From: an uncultured Acetatifactor sp.
Lineage (GTDB): Bacteria; Bacillota; Clostridia; Lachnospirales; Lachnospiraceae
Direction of reading: 5' to 3'
NCBI GenBank assembly: GCA_910577035.1
Contig: CAJTKW010000001.1
Span: forward strand, 89,097-153,096
DNA: 64,000 nucleotides
Part shown: positions 9,221 through 17,449 of the stretch, piece by piece
Position numbering within the stretch: position 1 is the first letter of the stretch
How the letters are laid out: each line of letters opens with the position of its first letter
Program-made: the position numbers and the translations under genes
The notes under the pieces: generated by a model
Told to the model about the DNA's origin: nothing
Seen by the model: only the letters and a program-made list of their open reading frames with translations
Database searches by the model: none

Positions 9221-10594
9221 ATGACAAAGAACGAAGAATTATTAGAACAGGTCCCCTCCCTGGAGACCACCACCAATCAGGAGACAGCACTTCCGGATGG
9301 TGCTGAAACAGCACAGCCTGCGGAGGACATGGATCTGAATGAACTTCTCAGCAGCATGGATGCGCCCATGGCCGGAGAAACACCTGAAACATCCCCTGAA
9401 GTATCCGCCCCCACAGGGGAAGAACCTCCCGCAAAACCCAAACGGGCTTCCGGCAGGAAAAAGAAAGCGGAAACCACGGAACCTGCACCTGAAACAGAGG
9501 AACCTGCTGTTATGGTTTCCGGGGATACGGAAACAGCTCCCCTGAACGAAGAAAACGGCACTGATGCGGCTCCTGACACCGACCCTTCCTTATTATCCGA
9601 GGATACCGCAGTTGAACCCGCAGCTCCTGCAGAAGATCAGCCGGCAGCAGCACCCCGTTCCGTATCAAGGGCAAAACCCGCTGCGGCACCCATACTGACA
9701 CTGGAAAGCCGTGGTGAGATTGAAACGGACGAGGCCCGTGAGGATGCCATCTGGCATGAAATCCATAATGCCTACAGAACCCGCAGGCTCCTGACCGGGC
9801 AGCTTGGCGGGATCGAGCAGACCGACAACGGAAAAACCATTGCCATTGTGGATTACAAGGGCTTCCGCATTGTCATTCCCATAAAAGAAATGATGATCAA
9901 TGTGGGGCGCAGTCCCTCCGGTGAGGAATACCGTGAGCTGATGCTGCGGCAGAATAAGATCCTTGGGAATATGCTCGGCGCCGAGATCGACTTCATGGTG
10001 CGCGGAATTGACTCCAAGACACGCAGCGTTGTGGCAAGCCGTAAAGAAGCAATGCTGAAAAAACGCCAGATCTTCTATCTGGATACGGATGCCTCCGGCA
10101 CCTACCGCATCTTTGAAGGACGCGTGGTGCAGGCCCGCATCATTGCCGTGGCGGAGAAGGTGGTCAGAGTGGAAGTTTTTGGCGTGGAATGTTCCATTAT
10201 GGCAAGGGACCTTGCATGGGACTGGATCGGGGATGCCCATGAGCGTTTCTCCGTTGGCGACCAGATCCTTGTGCGTGTCCTGAATGTACGCAGGGGAGAT
10301 ACCGTGGAGGACATCAGCATTAAAGCCGACATTAAGAGCGTCTCCCAGAGCACCAGCCATGACAACCTGAAAAAATGTCGCATCCAGAGTAAGTATGCGG
10401 GCAAAGTAACGGATGTACATAAGGGCGTGGTCTATATCCGCCTCAGCAACGGAGTCAATGCTGTTGCCCATTCCTGCTACGACCACCGCACACCCGGCAA
10501 AAAGGATGATGTGAGCTTTGCCGTTACCCGCATTGACGAGGAACGGGGCGTGGCCGTGGGGATCATTACACGGATTATCCGGCAGAATCTATAG
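9221..10594 (+). CDS. S1 RNA-binding-domain protein with acidic disordered N-terminus
   Basis: A 457-aa protein from ATG 9221, 6 nt after AAGGAG; the frame extends to 9116 but that part holds the structured leader. Residues 1-150 are Pro/Glu/Thr/Ala-rich and predicted disordered. The C-terminal half has two S1/OB-type repeats (about 295-380 and 385-455: FEGRVVQARIIAV..., YAGKVTDVHKGVVYIRL...). Similar proteins occur in Firmicutes conjugative elements, with unknown function. RNA or ssDNA binding is inferred from the fold. Last gene before a strong terminator; the pseudoknot in its leader makes autoregulation plausible. Confidence 0.75.
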   Translation: MTKNEELLEQVPSLETTTNQETALPDGAETAQPAEDMDLNELLSSMDAPMAGETPETSPEVSAPTGEEPPAKPKRASGRKKKAETTEPAPETEEPAVMVSGDTETAPLNEENGTDAAPDTDPSLLSEDTAVEPAAPAEDQPAAAPRSVSRAKPAAAPILTLESRGEIETDEAREDAIWHEIHNAYRTRRLLTGQLGGIEQTDNGKTIAIVDYKGFRIVIPIKEMMINVGRSPSGEEYRELMLRQNKILGNMLGAEIDFMVRGIDSKTRSVVASRKEAMLKKRQIFYLDTDASGTYRIFEGRVVQARIIAVAEKVVRVEVFGVECSIMARDLAWDWIGDAHERFSVGDQILVRVLNVRRGDTVEDISIKADIKSVSQSTSHDNLKKCRIQSKYAGKVTDVHKGVVYIRLSNGVNAVAHSCYDHRTPGKKDDVSFAVTRIDEERGVAVGIITRIIRQNL

Positions 10595-10618
10595 TTATCG
10601 TAATTTTTTTAATCCAAA

Positions 10619-10651
10619 TGTGGCAGGTATCTATAACTGATACCTGCCACA
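10619..10651. terminator. bidirectional terminator hairpin
   Basis: A perfect 13-bp stem, TGTGGCAGGTATC/GATACCTGCCACA, with a 7-nt loop. It is preceded by a T-rich tract and followed by CATTTCTT. It closes the conjugation operon. Confidence 0.8.
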
Positions 10652-10657
10652 CATTTC

Positions 10658-10810
10658 TTAATGATACAGCTCTTTGTGTTTGTTCATGTACTTTGCTGCG
10701 TTGTTTTTCTGCTTTTGGGTAGAATTTTTCCTTGCTAAAGTCCTTACTGCTTTACGGATTTTAGGTCCATGATATACTTTTTGTTTGTCTAAATCGTTTT
10801 TATATCGTTT
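10658..10810 (-). pseudogene. coding-like remnant rich in Lys/Arg, no start codon
   Basis: The minus frame ending at TAA 10658-10660 reads as a coherent basic peptide (GPKIRKAVRTLARKN, NNAAKYMNKHKELYH) for about 50 codons. No start codon with a ribosome site is found, and the upstream side runs into the rpn terminator. Possibly the tail of a gene cut off when rpn arrived. Confidence 0.25.
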
Positions 10811-10812
10811 TC

Positions 10813-10848
10813 CACAAAAAAACGGAGCTGCCTTTTGATAACAGCCCC
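10813..10848 (-). terminator. rho-independent terminator of the rpn gene
   Basis: On the minus strand ACGGGGCTG pairs with CAGCTCCGT (one G-U pair), followed by seven T. It lies 20 bp after the rpn stop codon. Confidence 0.8.
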
Positions 10849-10868
10849 GTAACTCTATCGCATAATTA

Positions 10869-11696
10869 TTATGCCATTACTACTTCTGTGATTTCTTTTG
10901 CTAACTCCTGAACTTCTTCTAAAGTAAGATTTACACCATCTGCAATTTCTTCATAAGAAAGTTTTTCTGCTTTTATCAATCGAATCGCTGTTTGTTTCCG
11001 TTCTGCCAATATTGATTCATTTCTCATTTCTTCCATCGCCCTACACATAACCAGCTGTCCCTCCTTACTCTCTTTCAAATATCTTGCCCGTTCCGCCAAA
11101 ACCTTATACTGCATATCCGCAGGGTTCGTACAGGCAAAGTCATGCATCAGGACTCCTATGGGAGAATCATCATCTTTATACTCCCCGTTCACATATATAA
11201 TATGCGCTTCATCCTGAAACAACGCTCCTGTTTCCTTAATCGTCCGGTCCACATGATAAATCGGTAGTCCTGCCCCCATTTCATCATGTTCCGTAATAAA
11301 AATCACGTATGTTTCTGTCAAAAAATCGTAATCTTTACCTTTTGGTAAAATGTTTACATCTATTACGCTGGAATGATACCTTGCCCTTTTCGGACTTGCC
11401 CCTTTGTCTGAACGCTGAATCTCAATATTGTACTTTTTTGCATTCTTATCGGTTGCATAGGCATCCAGCCTCACAGAATGTCCCAAAAGATTCCGAATCT
11501 CATGCTGGGTATGCACACTCTGTACTTTCAGATCCGGATTATTCATTATAATGCGCAGGACAAATTCCGTACATTCAAGATTTTCTTCAAAAAATTTCGC
11601 CATAAAGTCATCATCCATCAAACGGAAATTTTTAATGTATTCCAAGTCCCGCTCGCTGGAGTCAAAGTTTGTCAGTACATCTTTATCTTTACTCAT
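10869..11696 (-). CDS. Rpn-family PD-(D/E)XK nuclease (PDDEXK transposase-like)
   Basis: A 275-aa protein. The N-terminus (FRLMDDDFMAKFFEENLECTEFVLRIIM) and nuclease core (VRLDAYATD...KYNIEIQR, giving Asp and Glu-x-Gln) match the Rpn/YhgA-like family, whose members cut DNA and promote RecA-independent recombination or act in phage defence. The C-terminus has a helix-turn-helix-like stretch (EKLSYEEIADGVNLTLEEVQEL). It is a monocistronic unit facing against the surrounding ICE genes, with its own terminator and lower G+C, so it is probably an insertion. Confidence 0.85.
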   Translation of the reverse strand: MSKDKDVLTNFDSSERDLEYIKNFRLMDDDFMAKFFEENLECTEFVLRIIMNNPDLKVQSVHTQHEIRNLLGHSVRLDAYATDKNAKKYNIEIQRSDKGASPKRARYHSSVIDVNILPKGKDYDFLTETYVIFITEHDEMGAGLPIYHVDRTIKETGALFQDEAHIIYVNGEYKDDDSPIGVLMHDFACTNPADMQYKVLAERARYLKESKEGQLVMCRAMEEMRNESILAERKQTAIRLIKAEKLSYEEIADGVNLTLEEVQELAKEITEVVMA

Positions 11697-11796
11697 TTGA
11701 CTACCAACCTTTTATTTTTTCACTTCTGCTACCTATACAATATCATAAAACCTGCTGTTATTCAAGTTTTACCACTTATCCTTCTTTTTTTAATAT

Positions 11797-11827
11797 GTAT
11801 TGACAAATTTCAATACGTGAATATAAT
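11797..11827 (+). promoter_or_regulatory. arsR promoter with overlapping palindromic operator
   Basis: The -35 TTGACA (11800-11805), 16-bp spacer and -10 TATAAT (11822-11827) are near consensus. The palindrome GTATTGACAAATTTCAATAC (11797-11816) covers the -35, so repressor binding would block polymerase. A near-copy lies at 12212-12231. Confidence 0.85.
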
Positions 11828-11861
11828 AGAGGTATAGACAGCTTTAAGGGAGGTGGTAAAT

Positions 11862-12173
11862 TTGATTGATGAAAGCAAAATACCAACGATTTTTAAGGCT
11901 TTTTGTGACGAAAACCGTATTGAGATTTTGAAGCAGTTGATTACAGGAGAAAAATGTGCCTGTGTACTGTTAGAAAACCTGCATATTTCACAACCCACGT
12001 TATCACACCACATGAAAATTCTTTGCAGTTCGGGTATCGTGGTTATGCGGAAAGAGCAGAAATGGGCGCATTATTCCATATCGGAGGAGGGTATTGCATA
12101 TGCAATGGAATATCTTCAATCCCTTATGACTGTTAAGAGTTTGGGCAAAGATAAGCCATGCTGTGACAAGTAA
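11862..12173 (+). CDS. arsR: ArsR/SmtB-family metalloid-responsive repressor
   Basis: A 103-aa protein from TTG 11862, behind AGGGAGG; an in-frame GTG at 11853 overlaps the ribosome site. It is a winged-helix ArsR protein with recognition helix ISQPTLSHHMKIL. Cys32 and Cys34 (EKCACVLLENL) correspond to the As(III)-sensing Cys-x-Cys of classical ArsR; the C-terminal CC may add ligands. It should release its operators when arsenite or a related thiophile binds. Two matching palindromes, over its own promoter and before the permease gene, fit autoregulation and control of the cassette. Confidence 0.88.
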   Translation: MIDESKIPTIFKAFCDENRIEILKQLITGEKCACVLLENLHISQPTLSHHMKILCSSGIVVMRKEQKWAHYSISEEGIAYAMEYLQSLMTVKSLGKDKPCCDK

Positions 12174-12211
12174 AGCTGTTTACGTCTGGCATGGCTTATC
12201 AAAAAGATTTT

Positions 12212-12231
12212 ATATTGATACATTTCAATAT
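12212..12231 (+). promoter_or_regulatory. second ArsR-type operator before the permease gene
   Basis: The 20-bp palindrome ATATTGATACATTTCAATAT matches the arsR operator at 11797-11816 in 16 of 20 positions, with arm ends changed symmetrically (G..C to A..T). It lies 21 bp before the permease ATG. An internal TTGATA might serve as a -35, but no good -10 follows. Confidence 0.7.
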
Positions 12232-12252
12232 TTCTATGTACGGAGGTTTGTT

Positions 12253-13266
12253 ATGGAAACATTAAAAACAGGTTGGAATTTCTTTCAGAATGAATTTCTT
12301 GGTATGCAATGGCTGAACCGCTTAATTGGCAGTTTTCTTGATTTATGCGGTTTAGATACTGCAAGTAAAATCGGCGGCAGTATCCAGTTTTTCCTTTACG
12401 ACACAATCAAAATCATGGTGCTTTTAGGCGTGTTGATTTTACTCATTTCATACATTCAAAGTTATTTTCCACCGGAAAGGACTAAAAAAATCCTCGGCAG
12501 ATTTCACGGTATCGGGGCAAACATAATTGCGGCTTTACTTGGTACAGTGACACCGTTCTGCTCCTGTTCATCCATCCCGTTGTTTATCGGTTTTACAAGT
12601 GCAGGACTGCCATTAGGCGTGACGTTTTCCTTTCTGATTTCTTCCCCTATGGTTGATCTCGGCTCGCTTGTCCTGCTTATGAGCATATTCGGGTGGAAAG
12701 TTGCCGTAACATATGTTGTACTTGGGCTTGTGATTGCTGTTGCGGGCGGTACGCTCATTGAAAAACTGCACCTTGACAATTATGTAGAGGAATTTATTCG
12801 CAATGGAAATTCTGTTGATGTGGAGGGGGAGGAACTGCACTTCAAAGACCGTATAAAATACGCATGGGAACAGGTGGTATCTACGGCGAAGAAAGTCGCA
12901 CCATATGTTTTAGTGGGTGTTGCTATCGGCGCATTTATCCATAACTGGATACCCGAAGATTTTATTGTGCGTGTTCTCGGAACGGGAAACCCTTTAGGCG
13001 TTATTATCGCTACGGCTGCGGGTGTTCCCATGTATGCGGATATTTTCGGCACAATCCCGATTGCAGAAGCACTGTTGGCAAAAGGCGCCAGGCTCGGAGT
13101 AGTCCTGTCCTTTATGATGGGCGTAACAACTCTGTCCCTGCCGTCTATGATCATGCTGCGTAAAGCGGTAAAGCCCCGTCTGCTTGGTATTTTTATTGCA
13201 ATATGCACTGTCGGTATTATTCTTGTTGGTTATTTCTTCAATGCGATCCAGTTCCTGCTCGTGTAA
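12253..13266 (+). CDS. ArsP/DUF318-family permease
   Basis: A 337-aa membrane protein from ATG 12253 (CGGAGG 7 nt upstream); the frame is open further left but that part holds the operator. About eight hydrophobic segments and the family signature TPFCSCSSIPL (Cys103, Cys105) with SAGLPLGVTFSFLISSPMVD. Family members export trivalent organoarsenicals (ArsP) or other metals. Its position between an ArsR regulator and a Cys-rich thioredoxin-like protein supports metalloid efflux; the exact substrate cannot be told from sequence. Confidence 0.85.
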   Translation: METLKTGWNFFQNEFLGMQWLNRLIGSFLDLCGLDTASKIGGSIQFFLYDTIKIMVLLGVLILLISYIQSYFPPERTKKILGRFHGIGANIIAALLGTVTPFCSCSSIPLFIGFTSAGLPLGVTFSFLISSPMVDLGSLVLLMSIFGWKVAVTYVVLGLVIAVAGGTLIEKLHLDNYVEEFIRNGNSVDVEGEELHFKDRIKYAWEQVVSTAKKVAPYVLVGVAIGAFIHNWIPEDFIVRVLGTGNPLGVIIATAAGVPMYADIFGTIPIAEALLAKGARLGVVLSFMMGVTTLSLPSMIMLRKAVKPRLLGIFIAICTVGIILVGYFFNAIQFLLV

Positions 13267-13315
13267 ATTGCATGAATAAAATCAAAATAAATCAAATCAC
13301 ATGGAGGTAATTATT

Positions 13316-13687
13316 ATGTCACTGTTTGGAAAGAAAAAAGAAGAAGAAAAGAAATCCCCTGCCTGTGCCTGCAATTCCGGCTGTCCCGTGTCCAAAACAA
13401 CGGAAGTCACAAGTGACTGCTGTTCCAATGCACAAGACGGTATCTGCTGTGTCAAAGTCTTAGGCTCTGGCTGTGCGTCATGCCATGCATTATATGAAAG
13501 CACAAAGGAGGCTGTTCAGAAAATGGGGCTTGCGGTGGAAGTAGAGTATGTGACGGATTTACAAAAGGTCATGGAATACGGCGTTATGAGTATGCCCGCA
13601 CTTGTTGTAAATGAAAAAGTGGTATCTATGGGAAAGGTATTAAAGCCTGCTGATGTGGAAAACTTGTTGAATAAATCAATTTCTTAA
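13316..13687 (+). CDS. thioredoxin-like redox protein with Cys-rich N-terminus
   Basis: A 123-aa protein from ATG 13316, behind GGAGGT; an ATG at 13301 overlaps the ribosome site. The C-terminal 75 residues are a thioredoxin_3-type domain with active-site Cys53-Ala-Ser-Cys56 and the cis-Pro region SMPALVVN. The N-terminus is Lys/Glu-rich, then carries seven cysteines (17, 19, 23, 35, 36, 44, 45), which could bind metal. It probably supplies reducing power or hands metalloid to the adjacent permease. Third gene of the arsR cassette. Confidence 0.8.
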   Translation: MSLFGKKKEEEKKSPACACNSGCPVSKTTEVTSDCCSNAQDGICCVKVLGSGCASCHALYESTKEAVQKMGLAVEVEYVTDLQKVMEYGVMSMPALVVNEKVVSMGKVLKPADVENLLNKSIS

Positions 13688-13728
13688 ATTATTCAATTGA
13701 ACCATTTCACATTAATAAATTGCGCAGA

Positions 13729-13786
13729 ATTGGCACAACATTGGCACAGTTCTGCTCTTTTCCCGTAAATCCCTATCTGCTATAAT
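13729..13786 (+). promoter_or_regulatory. pilus-operon promoter with tandem direct repeats
   Basis: Extended -10 TGCTATAAT (13778-13786) with no good -35. Two exact ATTGGCACA repeats (13729-13737, 13740-13748), 11 bp apart, lie on one DNA face just upstream. A weak -35 plus phased repeats suggests an activator site; the regulator is unknown. Confidence 0.6.
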
Positions 13787-13811
13787 GGGTACAGTCAAAA
13801 TTTTGCGAAGA

Positions 13812-13839
13812 GGCCGCCTCATCTGTGGGCGGCCTTTTT
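13812..13839 (+). terminator. leader terminator of the pilus operon
   Basis: GGCCGCC (13812-13818) pairs with GGCGGCC (13828-13834), followed by five T. It sits about 20 nt after the expected transcription start and before the first gene, so it would act as an attenuator. Confidence 0.7.
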
Positions 13840-13851
13840 GTTGTAAAGGTG

Positions 13852-14310
13852 GTGAGCATCATATTACACAGAAAACTCCGAAAGGCCCTGGGCAATGACA
13901 GGGGAGACGCCAACTATTTCAGTACTGTTGTTTTTATCTTTATCGCCGTACTGCTGCTGGCTTTTATCATTGACCTGTTTTCCATCATTTCCACAAAACA
14001 GGAAATGGACCACTGTGCCGACCAGATGGTAAAACAGATCCAGCTGTCCGGCGGTGTCAATGCGGAAACGGAGGAACTTTTCCGCTTTCTCTGTTCCCAG
14101 ATCAATGGAGCGGAGAACATCTCCTATTCCATTGATACAACCTACAGGTCACCCACTCCCTCCGGGATGCATAATGCCATCCAGCTTGGCACCCCTTTCT
14201 ACATCACGATCACGGGGGAGGCAAAGCTGGGCGGCTTTTGGAACTTTGACCTCGTGCGGATCAACATAGTATCCCGCGGCGCCGGTGTCAGTGAGCATTA
14301 TTGGAAATAG
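13852..14310 (+). CDS. TadE-like pseudopilin (DUF4320-like)
   Basis: A 152-aa protein if it starts at GTG 13852. AAAGGTGGTGA also places in-frame ATC 13858 and ATA 13861 at usable spacing, so the start is uncertain. The N-terminus has GNDRGDANYFS followed by one hydrophobic helix (FIFIAVLLLAFIIDLF), the class III-type leader arrangement of Tad pseudopilins; the remainder is a soluble domain. The NDRGD motif recurs in the next gene and, as NQRGD, in the pilin at 22946. First gene of the pilus cluster. Confidence 0.72.
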   Translation: MSIILHRKLRKALGNDRGDANYFSTVVFIFIAVLLLAFIIDLFSIISTKQEMDHCADQMVKQIQLSGGVNAETEELFRFLCSQINGAENISYSIDTTYRSPTPSGMHNAIQLGTPFYITITGEAKLGGFWNFDLVRINIVSRGAGVSEHYWK

Positions 14311-14319
14311 GAGGGACAC

Positions 14320-14820
14320 ATGAAACGATTGATTGACAGCATCAACAGGAAACTGCGGAATGACCGCGGGGATATTTCCATTTTTGCCTGTTTCTTTGTG
14401 GTGGGTATCGTTATGCTGGTGGCTTTCCTGCTGCTCTATGCATCCATCCGGATCACCTGCATCAACATCCGCAATGGCGCCAAGATGGAGCTGAACAACT
14501 TAAGCGCCAGTATTTACGCGGATACCTACCGTTCCCAGAGGGAAACCAATTTCAGCAAATACCTGAATACGCTTTACTCCAGTTCTGACTATGTGCAGAT
14601 GCTGGAGGAGGCAGTTACGGACGGGCTTTCCAACAAAGTCCCGCTCCAGACAGAGGATTACAGGATCAGAAACATCAGCCTCGCTTTCCATGTGGACGGC
14701 GACAGGGTGGAATATGTCTTTTCCTGTGATGCCGAGTTCTATATTTATATGTTCGGCCACTCCTATCCCGCCATTACAAGACATATCGAGCTGACCGGCT
14801 ACCATAACACAAAATTCTGA
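14320..14820 (+). CDS. second TadE-like pseudopilin
   Basis: A 166-aa protein, 9 bp after its neighbour, with AGGAGG before the ATG. Basic N-terminus, then RNDRGDISIFACFFVVGIVMLVAFLL (motif then hydrophobic helix; the helix spans about 25-45), then a soluble domain with alternating strands. This is the typical layout of a minor Tad pilin cleaved by the dedicated prepilin peptidase and inserted into or capping the fibre. Assignment rests on architecture, the shared motif and context. Confidence 0.7.
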   Translation: MKRLIDSINRKLRNDRGDISIFACFFVVGIVMLVAFLLLYASIRITCINIRNGAKMELNNLSASIYADTYRSQRETNFSKYLNTLYSSSDYVQMLEEAVTDGLSNKVPLQTEDYRIRNISLAFHVDGDRVEYVFSCDAEFYIYMFGHSYPAITRHIELTGYHNTKF

Positions 14821-14873
14821 CGTTTTACAAACGTCTGATATCTTGTCAGCCTATGAAAGGAGAAACCTGTACC

Positions 14874-14990
14874 ATGAAAAAACTTTTCTTTCCCAAATGT
14901 GCTGTTTTTGCACTGTTATCCGTACTCTGTGTCCTGCCGTTCCTCATCAGACGGCACAGGAAAAAACAGAAATCTGCATCCATCTGTTGA
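14874..14990 (+). CDS. 38-aa single-span membrane peptide
   Basis: MKKLFFPK, then a hydrophobic helix of about 17 residues, then a basic tail (RRHRKKQK). AGGAG lies 11 nt before the ATG (14858-14862). An in-frame ATG at 14853 lacks a ribosome site. It sits between the TadE-like genes and the DUF6550-like gene in the same direction. Function unknown; possibly a small stabiliser of the pilus machine. Confidence 0.5.
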   Translation: MKKLFFPKCAVFALLSVLCVLPFLIRRHRKKQKSASIC

Positions 14991-15037
14991 AAAAGAAGCG
15001 CAACCGTAGTAAAAGATAAGTAAAGAGAGGTGATCAT

Positions 15038-15604
15038 ATGAAACTGAAAAACTTACTGAAGTCCAAAGGATTCCTTGTTTCCGTTTTTATCATTATTATT
15101 ATAGCGATCCTGCTGGGCTGCTGGTTTGTGAGCCGCAGGCCTGCAGACAGCTTCCAGCCGGAAGAACCCGCCATCGGCAGCGCAGCCACCGAGTGGCAGG
15201 ATACCCCTTCCCCCACAGCTGTTCCCGGCAATACAGGACAGCCTTCCGGGGCAGCAGCCGCTCCTGATGCCTATCCCAAGGTAACGGTGGAAAATGATAC
15301 GGATGTGGAGATCGACTTTACTCCCGATGCAGAGGAACTGCAGACAGAGCCGCCCGCCCCTCCCGTTTCCCCGGACGACAATACAGACCCTTCCGCACCA
15401 CCCTCCTATGAACCGGAACAAACAGCCCTGGAACCGTCTGCCCCTGCACCCCAGGCGCCCCAGACCCCCGAGGCAGGTTCCGGTAATGGGAATGGCGCCG
15501 TATACGATCCCGTTTTCGGCTGGGTAGTACCCGGGGATGCACAGCAGTCCATCGGGGACAGCGATGGCGACATTGATAAAATGGTCGGCAATATGGGAGA
15601 ATAA
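15038..15604 (+). CDS. anchored Pro/Ala-rich protein (DUF6550-like)
   Basis: A 188-aa protein with AGAGAGGTGAT before the ATG. One N-terminal membrane helix (about 10-30) precedes a Pro/Ala/Glu-rich extracytoplasmic stretch and a conserved-looking C-terminus (YDPVFGWVVPGDAQQ, DGDIDKMVGNMGE). It matches a family I recall as DUF6550 in clostridial conjugative elements. The linker could span the cell wall and present the C-terminal motif. No enzyme motif. Confidence 0.62.
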   Translation: MKLKNLLKSKGFLVSVFIIIIIAILLGCWFVSRRPADSFQPEEPAIGSAATEWQDTPSPTAVPGNTGQPSGAAAAPDAYPKVTVENDTDVEIDFTPDAEELQTEPPAPPVSPDDNTDPSAPPSYEPEQTALEPSAPAPQAPQTPEAGSGNGNGAVYDPVFGWVVPGDAQQSIGDSDGDIDKMVGNMGE

Positions 15605-15626
15605 AAACTGAATATTTTATAGCAAG

Positions 15627-15654
15627 ACCGCCGCTTTTGAAGTGGCGGTTTTTT
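15627..15654 (+). terminator. intra-operon terminator
   Basis: ACCGCCGCTT/AAGTGGCGGT with a 3-nt loop followed by TTTTT, between two co-directional pilus-cluster genes 84 bp apart. Confidence 0.75.
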
Positions 15655-15688
15655 GCTGCCCTATCACAAGAAAGGAGTGTGCCACACT

Positions 15689-17449
15689 TTGAAACGCATC
15701 TTTACTTTTATATGCAGCCTTATCCTGCTGTTTGCCCTGTTCCCCGCCACCGCATTTGCCAGCGGGAACGGGAACATGGATGGCGGCGGGGGCGGCATGG
15801 GGCAGGGAACCTCAACCAATAAATGGACTCCCGGCAATGACGGTGTGCGGATCACAGTTGTCAATGCCGAAACCGGAGCCGCCGTCTCTTCCCCCGTGGA
15901 CTTTACCAACCGCTCCCAGAGCAATGTCCTGCACTTCGGCAAGGTAAATAAACTGCAGTACCTGTCGGGAACCGGCCTTTCCCTGCGTTCGGGTTCCGCT
16001 TACGACTATATAAACCCGACCCATCCCCTGCCCACCATTGTCAGCAGCACAGGAAGTTCCAATATCACGGCGATCCGGCGGTATTTCTGCAGCGAATATG
16101 CCTGTAAGATGGTTGCCAACGCCACCGGCGTGGACTATGACCGTATGCTTGCCGGGGAATATAAGCTCCTGATCGAACCTATCGCCTACTTTACGCATAA
16201 CGGTATGTATTACTGCATGACCGCCACGGAGGCAGGACTCTATGACCAGCTGGCCGGCGGCGCCCTGCGCAGGACCATGACCTCACTGACCCACAAGAAC
16301 CTGCCCCTGTCAATCTTTCTGGAATACAGCGACCTGGGGATTCCGGCATGGACAGGTAGCAGGACAGGGAAACAGAACAATACGGATATTGTCAATTCCC
16401 TGGGTGCGGGAATTGTCTGGTTTACGGATCTCCCCGTTCCCCCCAGCGCGGAAATTGATGCGCCGGATGTGGAATACCGGGTTGATACGGATGTCATCAC
16501 CAGCATCCTTTTAAGGACAACCGACCGCCTGACGCCGGATAACCCTGCCACCGTCACCTTCCATATCAACGGAACAAATTACACGGTGCATAACATCGTC
16601 ATTCCGGAGGACGACTCCCAGCTTGTATGGGTAAAATGGCATACCCCGTCCACACCCCAGACGATCACCATTACCGTGTCCCTGAGTGCAGGTTCTACTG
16701 CCAAAGATACCTTTGTGGCTAAGATCGTGGATCTGAATGAACGGATACCGCCTGATCCGCTTGCCACCGACACCTATCCCGGTTACAGCATCCCCGCCCT
16801 CCCTGCAGGCCCACAAAAACTGACTGCAGCCTGGGGCGTATGGAGCTGCCGCTGGAAAGCAGACTGGAAATGGCATGCAGACTGGAAATGGGAGGACGAT
16901 GACTGCGGCAGCGGCTGCCTGCCGGACTGCCCGGGCGGACACGGGCATTGGGAAGACCATGGGAAATGGGTGGATGAGGGGGACTGGGAATATGACTATA
17001 CCGGTTATTCCGCATCCCTCTCCGGTTCCATGACTCTGATGCCGGATGATATTGTTCCCACTGCATCAGGGAAAAACATGAAAAGCGGCTACGGTGTAAA
17101 AACTGAAGTTTCCGCCGTTTTATCCACCAGCGCCCCCTCCGGGCATTACACCAATCCGCAGACAGCCTTCAGTGTCTTCCCGGAATTCCATTACCAGACC
17201 TATTTAAGACTGCTGCAGCGCACTTCCGGCGGGCGCAGCGCAAAATTTGCCTTCCGTGCAAATGAGTTTTCCACCTACGGGCGTTCCGTCCATTTTACCC
17301 CTGTGTGGTTCCCTGACAACACGGATTATGTTGTCTACACGCAGGTATGGGATACATGGACTCCCGATGGGATGCTGTCCATGAACCTGCATGACAATGT
17401 ATCCATCCAGGACAGCCTCTTTGACGACTGGTATACCAACCGTGAATGA
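15689..17449 (+). CDS. large secreted protein with Trp/Lys-rich repeat, pilus-associated
   Basis: A 586-aa protein from TTG 15689 (AAAGGAG 11 nt upstream). It has a clear Sec signal peptide (KRIFTFICSLILLFALFPATAFAS). The mature N-terminus is Gly-rich, the middle is beta-rich, and around residues 383-435 there is a Trp/Lys/Asp tract (WKADWKWHADWKWEDDDC) with a Cys/Gly/His patch (CGSGCLPDCPGGHGHW). No LPxTG anchor or transmembrane C-terminus. Being encoded inside the pilus cluster, it could be a tip adhesin or wall-binding protein. I do not recognise the family. Confidence 0.6.
   Translation: MKRIFTFICSLILLFALFPATAFASGNGNMDGGGGGMGQGTSTNKWTPGNDGVRITVVNAETGAAVSSPVDFTNRSQSNVLHFGKVNKLQYLSGTGLSLRSGSAYDYINPTHPLPTIVSSTGSSNITAIRRYFCSEYACKMVANATGVDYDRMLAGEYKLLIEPIAYFTHNGMYYCMTATEAGLYDQLAGGALRRTMTSLTHKNLPLSIFLEYSDLGIPAWTGSRTGKQNNTDIVNSLGAGIVWFTDLPVPPSAEIDAPDVEYRVDTDVITSILLRTTDRLTPDNPATVTFHINGTNYTVHNIVIPEDDSQLVWVKWHTPSTPQTITITVSLSAGSTAKDTFVAKIVDLNERIPPDPLATDTYPGYSIPALPAGPQKLTAAWGVWSCRWKADWKWHADWKWEDDDCGSGCLPDCPGGHGHWEDHGKWVDEGDWEYDYTGYSASLSGSMTLMPDDIVPTASGKNMKSGYGVKTEVSAVLSTSAPSGHYTNPQTAFSVFPEFHYQTYLRLLQRTSGGRSAKFAFRANEFSTYGRSVHFTPVWFPDNTDYVVYTQVWDTWTPDGMLSMNLHDNVSIQDSLFDDWYTNRE

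Noticed and set aside
8529..9314. 261-aa minus-strand frame across the virD4 3' end and the pseudoknot leader
   Set aside because: Low-complexity composition mirrors the Pro/Lys-rich virD4 tail on the other strand; no ribosome site.
9665..10486. 273-aa minus-strand frame in the S1-domain gene
   Set aside because: Shadow frame; the sense strand has recognisable S1 repeats and a ribosome site.
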